Positions 1 through 6,183 are shown, numbered from the stretch's first letter. The stretch is 7,174 bases of DNA from Candidatus Nanopelagicaceae bacterium (GCA_947490625.1 CANLHC010000041.1:1-7174); one strand, 5' to 3'. Notes: generated by a model not told the origin, from the sequence alone. Numbers and translations: made by a program.

Positions 1-176
1 GCTCTACGAGCGAGAACTAAGAGTGCAATCGACGATGCGACTTCACCGCCTGCATGTCCACCCATTCCGTCAGCAACTGCAAGTAGACGTGGATGAGTGA
101 GCGCCCCATCTTCATTTCCATTACGAATCAAACCAATAGCCGAGCGCGCTGCGCTTTGGAAATAGAGGCTATTCAT
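1..176 (-). CDS. PP2C-family serine/threonine protein phosphatase, N-terminal part (runs off the left edge)
   Basis: Read on the minus strand from the ATG at 176-174, 58 codons are present before the window ends. Around residues 8-24 lies the family's opening strand and the Asn-Glu-Asp metal site (GLIRNGNED), followed at about 31-47 by LLAVADGMGGHAGGEVA, the hallmark DGMGGH segment; D23 and D36 are the expected Mn/Mg-binding aspartates. Known members in Actinobacteria (PstP-like) dephosphorylate Ser/Thr-phosphorylated proteins, often opposing Pkn kinases in cell-wall and division control. The frame stays open upstream of 176 but offers no ATG, GTG or TTG as far as I traced, and the family normally begins only 5-20 residues before the conserved R-S-x-x-G, so 176 is the best start. 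No clear Shine-Dalgarno is seen; a TAGGCT hexamer 7 nt upstream suggests a leaderless message. Substrate and any C-terminal membrane segment cannot be judged from this fragment. Confidence 0.88.
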   Translation of the reverse strand, partial: MNSLYFQSAARSAIGLIRNGNEDGALTHPRLLAVADGMGGHAGGEVASSIALLVLARR

Positions 177-224
177 AAAGGCAAGCCTAATGGCAGGTGA
201 GATCGAAGTACGGCGCTCGGCTAT
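136..224. repeat. Perfect 12-bp inverted repeat spanning the divergent promoter region
   Basis: ATAGCCGAGCGC at 136-147 is the exact reverse complement of GCGCTCGGCTAT at 213-224; the bases just inside and outside do not pair. The left arm lies inside the phosphatase gene (its codons for Arg-Ser-Ala-Ile), and the right arm touches the candidate -10 of pheA at 222-227. The arms could be paired operator sites or could fold in a long transcript of the phosphatase gene; chance similarity is also possible. Confidence 0.5.
184..189 (-). promoter_or_regulatory. Candidate -10 box (TAGGCT) of the phosphatase gene, leaderless type
   Basis: On the minus strand TAGGCT matches the actinobacterial -10 pattern TANNNT and lies 7 nt before the ATG at 176, the spacing expected when transcription starts at the start codon itself. 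No ribosome-binding site is visible between them, which supports the idea. No convincing -35 is seen. Inference from pattern only. Confidence 0.35.
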
Positions 225-227
225 CCT
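222..227 (+). promoter_or_regulatory. Candidate -10 box (TATCCT) of pheA, leaderless type
   Basis: TATCCT fits the TANNNT consensus of actinobacterial -10 elements and ends 6 nt before the GTG at 234, so transcription would begin at or next to the start codon. There is no Shine-Dalgarno upstream of that GTG, which agrees with a leaderless message. A TTGACA-like -35 is not evident. Transcription from here would probably carry pheA, serS and the HAD gene. Confidence 0.4.
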
Positions 228-233
228 TAGGCA

Positions 234-1061
234 GTGAGTACATACGCCTATCTCGGTCCAGTGGGGACATTTACCGAGGCTGCGCTCAAGAAGATAACGA
301 CAGCACACGACTCACGAGTTCCTTATGCAAATGTGACTGCAGCCCTTGATGCTGTGCGCACCGGGGAAGCTGACTACGCGCTGGTCCCGATCGAAAATTC
401 TGTGGAAGGCGTCGTTGCTCGCACATTAGATGAACTAGCAACCGGGGCACCCCTTGTTATTGCCGGAGAAGTAACGCTACCTGTCACTTTTGCATTGATG
501 TCTTTGCCGGGTAAAACGCAGATTTCGACGATCGCAACACACCCACATGCAGAGGCGCAATGTCGTACATATATTGCTCAGCGCTATCCGCATGCTGAGT
601 TGGTTTCCACATCATCAACTGCAGCGGCAGCACAAGCACTTTCGCGTGGAGAATTCGATGCTGCGATCGCATCGAGCGCTGCGGCAGAACACTTTGGCCT
701 CTCTATCATCGAAGAGAACATTGGCGATAACGATGGAGCAGTAACTCGATTTGTATTGGTTCAAAAACCGGGTGAGATACCAAAGCCAACCGGTGATGAT
801 CGAACCTCTATTGCGCTCTTTATCGACGGCGCTCGTGCTGGTGCGCTTCTTGAAATTCTCACAGTTTTTGCAGATCACAATGTGAACCTGACATTTATTC
901 AAAGTCGCCCTACAGGTCGCGAACTCGGCCACTACCATTTCATTATTGATGTCGAAGGACATTGTCAGGACGAACCAGTTGCCACATCCCTGAGCGAGCT
1001 TGGTGAGATTTGTGATGAGATTAGATTCTTGGGTTCATATCCACGAGAGGCGCGAAAATGA
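234..1061 (+). CDS. pheA: Prephenate dehydratase (phenylalanine biosynthesis)
   Basis: A 275-residue monofunctional prephenate dehydratase, which converts prephenate to phenylpyruvate, the committed step of phenylalanine synthesis in the cytoplasm. The N-terminal catalytic domain (about 1-180) opens with YLGPVGTFTEAA, carries VPIENSVEGVV at 51-61 and ends with the catalytic Thr-Arg-Phe motif at 171-173 (DGAVTRF). The C-terminal ACT regulatory domain (about 190-268) has the Gly-Ala-Leu motif at 203-205 and QSRPTG at 223-228, where most relatives have Glu in the first position (ESRP); these motifs form the allosteric phenylalanine site, so feedback inhibition is expected. No chorismate mutase domain is fused. 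Length is typical. The GTG at 234 puts the conserved YLGPxGTFTE at residue 6, as usual. The last codons overlap serS by 4 bp (ATGA), implying translational coupling. Confidence 0.95.
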   Translation: MSTYAYLGPVGTFTEAALKKITTAHDSRVPYANVTAALDAVRTGEADYALVPIENSVEGVVARTLDELATGAPLVIAGEVTLPVTFALMSLPGKTQISTIATHPHAEAQCRTYIAQRYPHAELVSTSSTAAAAQALSRGEFDAAIASSAAAEHFGLSIIEENIGDNDGAVTRFVLVQKPGEIPKPTGDDRTSIALFIDGARAGALLEILTVFADHNVNLTFIQSRPTGRELGHYHFIIDVEGHCQDEPVATSLSELGEICDEIRFLGSYPREARK

Positions 1062-2392
1062 TTGACCTTAAGTTTCTCCGCGAAAATCCAGATGTCGTCC
1101 GTGCATCACAGAAAGGCCGAGGCGAAGATGTAGCTATCGTCGACAAAGTCCTTGCCAGCGATGATGCAAAACGTGCTGCCATTACTGAATTCGAACAATT
1201 AAGAGCGCAACAGAATGTTCTCTCAAAATCTGTAGGTGCGGCCAGCGGAGAAGAAAAAGTAGCGCTATTGGCTAACTCAAAAGAGTTAGCGGAGAAGGTA
1301 AAGGCAGCCGATGCCAAACGTGCCGAACTTGAAGCAACTGCGCTTTCTCATGCGATGGTGATTTCAAATATTTTAGATCCAGAAGCTCCTATTGGTGGAG
1401 AAGAAGATTTCGTTGTCATCGAGCATGTTGGAACACCCCGTGATTTTTCTAGCGCCGGTTTTGCACCAAAAGATCACGTCGAGCTTGGCAAACTTCTTGG
1501 CGCCATTGATACAGAACGCGGTGCAAAAGTTTCGGGTTCACGTTCGTATTACCTGACCGGAGTCGGAGCACTGCTGGAATTCGCGCTCGTTAACTATGCA
1601 ATTTCACGTTCGTATTACCTGACCGGAGTTGGAGCGCTGCTGGAATTCGCGCTCGTTAACTATGCAATTTCATCTGCAACTAAGGCAGGATTTATTCCTG
1701 TCATTCCACCTGTTTTGGTAAAGCCCGCAGCGATGGAAGGCACTGGCTTTCTTGGACAAGCTGCTGAAAATGTTTATCACTTAGAGAAAGATGACTATTA
1801 CTTAGTAGGCACCAGTGAAGTTCCATTGGCGGCCTTTCATATGGATGAAGTTCTCGATGGGGCAAAACTGCCATTGCGATATGCAGGGTATTCCTCATGT
1901 TTTCGCCGTGAAGCGGGAAGCTATGGCAAAGATACGCGTGGAATTATTCGTGTGCATCAATTTGATAAAGTTGAAATGTTCTCATTCTGTAAACCAGAAG
2001 AGGCTAAGCAGGAGCATCAAAGACTTTTACAGTGGGAGAAGGATTTCCTCAACGCTATGGAGATTCCATATCGCGTGATCGATGTCGCTTCAGGTGATCT
2101 AGGCTCTAGCGCTAACCGTAAGTTTGATATTGAGGCATGGATCCCAACACAGGATGCGTATCGCGAGGTAACAAGCACATCAAACTGCACCGAATTTCAG
2201 GGGCGCCGCTTAAACATTAGATATAAAGATAGTGATGGCACAAAAGCGATTGCTACCCTTAATGGAACGCTCGTAGCAATTCCCCGCATGATTGTTGCGA
2301 TTTTGGAAAACCATCAAAATGCTGATGGAACAGTGAATGTTCCGGCTGCCCTGCAACCATTTTTAGGCATGACACGATTTGAGCTTGTGTGA
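1058..2392 (+). CDS. serS: Seryl-tRNA synthetase carrying an internal 22-residue tandem duplication
   Basis: Class II synthetase that charges tRNA-Ser with serine in the cytoplasm. It reads as an uninterrupted 444 residues. Residues about 1-105 are the N-terminal helical hairpin (charged, Ala/Glu/Lys-rich) that grips the long variable arm of tRNA-Ser. The catalytic core has motif 1 near 205-220 (GFIPVIPPVLV), the serine-binding TSE at 252-254, motif 2 at 282-285 (FRRE) followed by GSYGKDTRGIIRVHQFDKVEMF, and motif 3 from 400 to R410 (TLNGTLVAIPR). Residues 161-182 and 183-204 are identical copies of one strand-plus-helix segment (SRSYYLTG...VNYAI). Family members have this once, so a single-copy protein would be 422 residues, the usual length. 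The duplication sits just before motif 1, at the dimer interface, so its effect on folding is uncertain. The start overlaps pheA by 4 bp, and the stop overlaps the next gene by 4 bp (GTGTGA). Confidence 0.95.
   Translation: MIDLKFLRENPDVVRASQKGRGEDVAIVDKVLASDDAKRAAITEFEQLRAQQNVLSKSVGAASGEEKVALLANSKELAEKVKAADAKRAELEATALSHAMVISNILDPEAPIGGEEDFVVIEHVGTPRDFSSAGFAPKDHVELGKLLGAIDTERGAKVSGSRSYYLTGVGALLEFALVNYAISRSYYLTGVGALLEFALVNYAISSATKAGFIPVIPPVLVKPAAMEGTGFLGQAAENVYHLEKDDYYLVGTSEVPLAAFHMDEVLDGAKLPLRYAGYSSCFRREAGSYGKDTRGIIRVHQFDKVEMFSFCKPEEAKQEHQRLLQWEKDFLNAMEIPYRVIDVASGDLGSSANRKFDIEAWIPTQDAYREVTSTSNCTEFQGRRLNIRYKDSDGTKAIATLNGTLVAIPRMIVAILENHQNADGTVNVPAALQPFLGMTRFELV
1538..1669 (+). repeat. In-frame 66-bp tandem duplication inside serS
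   Basis: Copy 1 is 1538-1603 and copy 2 is 1604-1669, directly abutting; the period of 66 is kept from 1537 to 1672. The copies differ at two bases only, C1564 versus T1630 and A1570 versus G1636, both third-codon-position transitions (GTC/GTT for Val, GCA/GCG for Ala), so the 22 encoded residues are identical. The sequence immediately before and after fits a single copy in the normal family alignment. A genuine duplication and an assembly join of two strain alleles would look the same here. Confidence 0.97.
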
Positions 2393-3210
2393 ATCTAGGA
2401 AAAACTCGCCCCAAACTTATTGCTACTGATCTTGATGGAACGATTGTTCATCACGACGGGACAATTACCGAACGGACACTTGCAGCTTTTGCACGCGCCC
2501 GTGAATTAGGAGTTGATATTTGGTTTATTACAGGGCGTCCTCCTCGTTGGATGGGCGAGATAAAAGATGCCTTCGGATATGGAAATGCAATCTGTTGCAA
2601 TGGCGCGATGCATTATGACTTAATGTCAGGAAACTCTATTGAAGAGTGGGCGATTCCTGATGATCTTCTGCACGAGACAATCAAACGCTTGCGCAGATCA
2701 ATTCCCGGAGTGTCATTTGCAATTGAGTCACATAACTTCTTCAAACGTGAGAAATCATATGTTGCAATCTGGGATGCTGGTATCGATCACAACGGATGCA
2801 ACCAGATTGAGGAAGTGCTTACTGTTCCGATCTTGAAAATGCTCGTTCGTTGCCAAGGCAACGATTTCACTTCAGATGAAATGTTAGAAATAGCAGTGCG
2901 TGAAATTGGTGACCTAGTAACAATCACACACTCCAGTGCAACGGCTTCACTGCTCGAAATTTCAGCTAAAGGAGTTTCAAAGGGTGAAACATTGGCGCTG
3001 ATGGCTGGCAGGTTAGGAATTTCAGCCGATGAATGTGTGTCATTCGGCGATAACCCAAATGATTTTTCAATGCTTGAATGGTGTGGTCGCTCGTATGCAA
3101 TGGCCGATGGTCATGCAGATGCACAACGATTTGCAAAAGATGTGGCTGAACCATGCAAAGAAGATGGCGTCGCCAAGATCATCGAAAAACTACTCGATCT
3201 ACCTGCCTAA
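2389..3210 (+). CDS. Cof-type HAD superfamily hydrolase (subfamily IIB phosphatase)
   Basis: A 273-residue cytoplasmic phosphatase of the haloacid dehalogenase superfamily. All four motifs are present: motif I DLDGT at 14-18 (nucleophile D14, acid/base D16), motif II Thr in FITGRP at 46-51, motif III Lys in SAKGVSKGETLALM (K194 or K198, the latter in the usual GVSKG position), and motif IV GDNPND at 220-225. A long C2-type cap between motifs II and III (about residues 80-185) and the length place it in the Cof/IIB group, whose members hydrolyse sugar phosphates, flavin or nucleotide phosphates and related metabolites; the substrate cannot be told from sequence. It starts at a GTG overlapping the serS stop by 4 bp, so it is probably translated by coupling from serS. 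To my knowledge a HAD gene next to serS and pheA is a recurring actinobacterial arrangement. No terminator hairpin follows it. Confidence 0.9.
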   Translation: MNLGKTRPKLIATDLDGTIVHHDGTITERTLAAFARARELGVDIWFITGRPPRWMGEIKDAFGYGNAICCNGAMHYDLMSGNSIEEWAIPDDLLHETIKRLRRSIPGVSFAIESHNFFKREKSYVAIWDAGIDHNGCNQIEEVLTVPILKMLVRCQGNDFTSDEMLEIAVREIGDLVTITHSSATASLLEISAKGVSKGETLALMAGRLGISADECVSFGDNPNDFSMLEWCGRSYAMADGHADAQRFAKDVAEPCKEDGVAKIIEKLLDLPA

Positions 3211-3245
3211 ACGCCGTTGGTTTTTTAGATACGCCGTTCTTCATG

Positions 3246-3251
3246 TAGCCT
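3246..3251 (+). promoter_or_regulatory. Possible -10 box (TAGCCT) for the tRNA-Ser gene
   Basis: TAGCCT matches TANNNT and ends 7 nt before the first base of the mature tRNA, so it could start a transcript with almost no leader. There is no good -35, and the tRNA could instead be read through from the HAD gene 48 bp upstream, since no terminator separates them. Weak evidence. Confidence 0.25.
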
Positions 3252-3258
3252 CTCCCAC

Positions 3259-3344
3259 GGAGGGCTCGCATAGCGGCCGAGTGCACCGGTCTTGAAAACC
3301 GGCAGGTGAAAGCCTCGTGGGTTCAAATCCCACGCCCTCCGCCA
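3259..3344 (+). tRNA. tRNA-Ser, anticodon UGA, CCA end encoded
   Basis: A complete cloverleaf can be folded. The acceptor stem is GGAGGGC (3259-3265) with GCCCTCC (3334-3340), followed by discriminator G at 3341 and an encoded CCA at 3342-3344. The anticodon stem is CCGGT (3286-3290) with ACCGG (3298-3302) around the loop CTTGAAA, placing anticodon TGA at 3293-3295. A long variable arm (about 3303-3315), typical of class II tRNAs, and a T arm GTGGG-TTCAAAT-CCCAC (3317-3333) complete it. Anticodon UGA reads UCA and, by wobble, other UCN serine codons. It lies about 870 bp downstream of serS, whose product charges it. A T-rich tract (3346-3354) follows at once and may help end transcription. 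Confidence 0.97.
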
Positions 3345-3406
3345 GTTTTCTTTTTATCTGCTTTTTTGTGGCTGACTTCATAGCCAGCACACGGTCAACC
3401 ACCTAG

Positions 3407-3477
3407 CGCCTTTGCCTTAATCGGCGCACACTTGCCCTATTAAAGTCACTGAGTTGTGGCAAAGGCGGGCAAAGGGG
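3407..3477 (+). promoter_or_regulatory. Repeat-rich leader of the sdh operon overlapping the sdhC ribosome-binding site
   Basis: CGCCTTTGCC (3407-3416) and GGCAAAGGCG (3458-3467) form a perfect 10-bp inverted repeat. GGCAAAGG recurs exactly 10 bp later (3468-3475), and its AAAGGGG (3471-3477) is the likely sdhC Shine-Dalgarno, 9 nt before the ATG. CCTTTGCC (3409-3416) can therefore pair with either GGCAAAGG copy. TTGCCC (3432-3437) also complements GGGCAA (3467-3472), and TATTAAAG occurs twice (3438-3445 and 3478-3485). These could be protein operators one helical turn apart or competing RNA stems. The repeats are seen directly; a regulatory role is inferred. The rest of 3345-3486 shows only T-rich sequence and no gene. 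Confidence 0.45.
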
Positions 3478-3486
3478 TATTAAAGA

Positions 3487-4287
3487 ATGTCAGGAGTCTT
3501 CTCTCCGTCACGTGCGCAGATTAAAGAGCGCACGCTTCGAACAGATAAATGGTGGTTACAACCTCTTGCGACATTCGGCGTTCTTTTCAGCTTTGTTATC
3601 TATGCAACCTTTCGCGCATTCGAGGGTAAGTATTACTACGCAGAACATTTGATCTCACCTTTTTATTCACCATGTCTTTCTGAAGCATGCGTGCCCGAAG
3701 CGGTCATCGGTGGCTTTAATCCGATAAGCGCGCAGATTTTTAATTTTCCACTTTCCCCAGCACTCATCATTTTGATCTTCCCTCTTGGTTTCCGAATGAC
3801 GTGTTACTACTATCGCAAGGCGTATTACCGCGCATTCTGGATGTCACCACCTGCATGCGCAGTTGCCGAACCACATAAGAAATACACCGGGGAAACTCGT
3901 CAGCCACTTATCTTGCAGAATGCCCACCGTTGGTTTTTTTACGCGGGACTAATTTTTAACATCATCCTTACATACGACGCGATTCTCTCCTTTAAAAATA
4001 AAGAAGGAGAATGGGGACATATGAGCGTTGGCTCACTTGTCTTGGTCTTTAGCACCGCGATGCTCTGGATGTATTCACTTTCTTGTCACACATGTCGCCA
4101 CACCATCGGCGGACGATTGAAACATTTTTCCAAACATCCAATTCGGTATAAGGCGTGGACAACAATTTCACGACTTAATCATTCACATGCCCTCTTTGCA
4201 TGGATCTCACTCTTTGCCGTTGCATTTGCCGATATCTACGTCCGCCAAGTCGCCTCTGGCGCATGGACCAACATTCAGATCTTCTAA
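3487..4287 (+). CDS. sdhC: Succinate dehydrogenase membrane subunit, type F (Sdh1-like, putative Rieske-type centre)
   Basis: A 266-residue integral membrane subunit anchoring SdhAB and passing electrons to quinone. Five hydrophobic helices are visible, at about 25-44, 89-105, 148-165, 180-199 and 233-254. With a cytoplasmic N-terminus, the conserved TCYYYRKAYYRAFW...PPAC region (C106, C124) and the CHTCRH motif (C200, H201, C203, H205), along with H147, H232 and H234, all fall on the cytoplasmic side where SdhB docks. C63 and C68 sit in the long external loop and could form a disulfide. Length, helix number, gene order and absence of a separate SdhD match mycobacterial Sdh1, whose structure showed a membrane-embedded Rieske-type [2Fe-2S] cluster with Cys/His ligands. 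Which of these residues are ligands here I cannot decide. Start ATG 3487 follows AAAGGGG at a 9-nt spacing. The stop lies 12 nt before the preferred sdhA start. Confidence 0.9.
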   Translation: MSGVFSPSRAQIKERTLRTDKWWLQPLATFGVLFSFVIYATFRAFEGKYYYAEHLISPFYSPCLSEACVPEAVIGGFNPISAQIFNFPLSPALIILIFPLGFRMTCYYYRKAYYRAFWMSPPACAVAEPHKKYTGETRQPLILQNAHRWFFYAGLIFNIILTYDAILSFKNKEGEWGHMSVGSLVLVFSTAMLWMYSLSCHTCRHTIGGRLKHFSKHPIRYKAWTTISRLNHSHALFAWISLFAVAFADIYVRQVASGAWTNIQIF

Positions 4288-4299
4288 AGGATGACAAAA

Positions 4300-6183
4300 A
4301 TGACTGAACTAGAACGCTACAAGTACGACGTACTTGTTATTGGTGCAGGAGGCGCTGGACTTCGCGCAGCTGTAGAAGCACGTGAAGCAGGCCTTCGCGT
4401 AGCAATTATCTGTAAGTCATTATTTGGTAAGGCTCACACCGTTATGGCAGAGGGTGGCGCGGCTGCATCGATGGGTAATGTCAACGGTGGAGATAACTGG
4501 CAGGTTCACTTCCGCGACACAATGCGCGGCGGAAAATTCCTTAACCATTACAGAATGGCTGAACTCCACGCAAAAGAATCTCCAGATCGCATCTACGAAC
4601 TTGAGATGTGGGGCGCTCTCTTTGATCGCACCAAAGAGGGAAAGATTAGTCAGCGTAACTTTGGTGGGCACGAATACCCACGTCTAGCTCACGTTGGCGA
4701 TCGCACAGGGCTAGAGCTCATCCGCACCATGCAACAGAAGATTGTCCAGCTACAACAAAAAGATGCACGCGAATATGGAAATGCAGAAGCAAATATTCGC
4801 GTCTTTGCTGAACTCACAATCACAGAGATCATCAAAGAGAGCGGAAAAGTTGCCGGCGCATACGGCTACTGGCGCGAAGGTGGAAACGAAGTTTTATTTG
4901 AGGCACCCGCTGTTGTTATTGCAACTGGTGGAGTGGGAAAGACATTTAAGATCACATCGAATTCATGGGAAGGCACAGGAGATGGCCATGCGCTAGCTCT
5001 TAAGGCCGGCGCCAACCTTGTTGATATGGAATTTTTACAATTCCATCCAACAGGAATGGTCTGGCCACCATCTGTGCGAGGAATTCTTGTTACTGAATCA
5101 GTTCGTGGAGAAGGTGGAGTTCTTACCAATACTCTCGGCGAACGATTTATGTTCAAGTACATCCCAGAGGTATTTAAAGATAAGTATGCAGATAATGAAG
5201 AAGAGGCTGATCGTTGGTATCTCGATCAAGATAACAACCGCCGCCCACCAGAGCTTCTTCCGCGCGATGAAGTTGCACGCGCGATTAACTCTGAAGTTAA
5301 AGCTGGCCGTGGTACAGAACATGGCGGAGTATTCCTCGATGTTTCAAAGCGCATCCCTGCTGACGTTATTAAGAAGCGCCTTCCATCTATGTGGCACCAG
5401 TTCTACGAACTTGCTGGTGTAGATATCACCAAAGAGGCAATGGAAGTTGGTCCAACCTGTCACTACGTGATGGGCGGTGTTGAAGTTGAACCAGATACCG
5501 CCGCCGCCGTTGGCGTTCCAGGACTCTTTGCTGCAGGTGAAGTCGCTGGCGGAATGCATGGTTCGAATCGTCTTGGTGGAAATTCACTTTCAGATCTACT
5601 CGTCTTCGGTCGCCGCGCAGGAATGGGTGCCGCTGCTTACGTCAAAGGTTCGACACCTGTTGCTGTAAGCGAAGCATCTGTAAAGGCTGCCGGCGATCGC
5701 ATCCAAGCTCCATTTACTCGCGTCGGTGGCGAGAACGCGTACTCATTGCACCAAGAGTTACAAGAAGTGACACATAACCTGGTCGGAATTATCCGAACCG
5801 GATCTGAACTTAAAGATGCAATCGGAAAAATTGCCGAGATCCGCAAGCGCAGTCAGAACGTAAGCGTTGCCGGAGATCGTAAATTCAACCCTGGATTCCA
5901 CTTAGCATTTGACCTCGACAACATGTTGTTAGTCGCCGAGAGCACTGCAAAGTCAGCAATTGCTCGTGAAGAATCTCGCGGAGGACACACTCGCGATGAC
6001 TTCCCAGGCATGAATGACAAATGGCGCCAGATCAATCACATCTCCTCATATAACGGTAGCGAAGTTGTTGTGCGTGAGCAGAAACTCCCAGCGCTACCAA
6101 AGGAACTCTTCGATCTCTTTGACGTTCACGAGTTGGAGAAATACATGACATCAGAAGAAATTGCGAAAGGCGGTTCCAACTAA
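4300..6183 (+). CDS. sdhA: Succinate dehydrogenase flavoprotein subunit (Sdh1 type)
   Basis: Catalytic subunit of complex II, oxidising succinate to fumarate at a covalently bound FAD on the cytoplasmic face. Counting from ATG 4300 (627 residues): the dinucleotide-binding GAGGAG is at 15-20; H46 in KAHTVMAEGG is the expected FAD-linked histidine; FHPTG is at 248-252; VRGEGG follows near 268; the catalytic-base arginine is R322 in LLPRDEVAR; H388 in GPTCHYVMGG is a substrate-binding histidine; and AAGEVAGGMHGSNRLGGNSL near 411-430 closes the FAD site. A charged segment around 290-320 (EEADRWYLDQDNNRRPP) resembles the longer Sdh1/fumarate-reductase-like flavoproteins rather than proteobacterial SdhA. 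Start choice: an in-frame ATG at 4291 directly abuts AAAGG (4286-4290), leaving no spacer, whereas 4300 has AAAGGA at an 8-nt spacing, so 4300 is preferred. Fumarate reductase activity under low oxygen cannot be excluded. Confidence 0.95.
   Translation: MTELERYKYDVLVIGAGGAGLRAAVEAREAGLRVAIICKSLFGKAHTVMAEGGAAASMGNVNGGDNWQVHFRDTMRGGKFLNHYRMAELHAKESPDRIYELEMWGALFDRTKEGKISQRNFGGHEYPRLAHVGDRTGLELIRTMQQKIVQLQQKDAREYGNAEANIRVFAELTITEIIKESGKVAGAYGYWREGGNEVLFEAPAVVIATGGVGKTFKITSNSWEGTGDGHALALKAGANLVDMEFLQFHPTGMVWPPSVRGILVTESVRGEGGVLTNTLGERFMFKYIPEVFKDKYADNEEEADRWYLDQDNNRRPPELLPRDEVARAINSEVKAGRGTEHGGVFLDVSKRIPADVIKKRLPSMWHQFYELAGVDITKEAMEVGPTCHYVMGGVEVEPDTAAAVGVPGLFAAGEVAGGMHGSNRLGGNSLSDLLVFGRRAGMGAAAYVKGSTPVAVSEASVKAAGDRIQAPFTRVGGENAYSLHQELQEVTHNLVGIIRTGSELKDAIGKIAEIRKRSQNVSVAGDRKFNPGFHLAFDLDNMLLVAESTAKSAIAREESRGGHTRDDFPGMNDKWRQINHISSYNGSEVVVREQKLPALPKELFDLFDVHELEKYMTSEEIAKGGSN

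Noticed and set aside
1058..2392. serS as a pseudogene because of the duplication
   Set aside because: The 66-bp unit is a multiple of three, the frame is open from start to stop, and all three class II motifs are intact, so it is called a gene with an insertion.
3211..3238. Direct repeat ACGCCGTT at 3211-3218 and 3231-3238
   Set aside because: Eight bases, imperfect beyond that, with no tie to a promoter or hairpin; chance is likely.
3029..3295. An 88-codon plus-strand open frame running from the HAD gene into the tRNA
   Set aside because: It is out of frame with a clear HAD motif IV and ends inside the tRNA, so it is a shadow.
3345..3367. T-rich tracts right after the tRNA as a terminator
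   Set aside because: No dedicated GC-rich stem precedes them other than the tRNA's own T arm. They may help release polymerase but cannot be called a terminator with confidence.
3369..3386. Small hairpin TGGCT/AGCCA with an 8-base loop downstream of the tRNA
   Set aside because: Only five pairs, and the T-run lies 5' of it, not 3'; on the other strand it is not followed by T either. It does not qualify as an intrinsic terminator.
4866..5162. A 98-codon open frame on the minus strand inside sdhA, and several similar antisense frames across pheA, serS and sdhA
   Set aside because: Their residue mix looks like the reverse of a real coding strand, they show no family motif, and the plus-strand genes fully explain the sequence.
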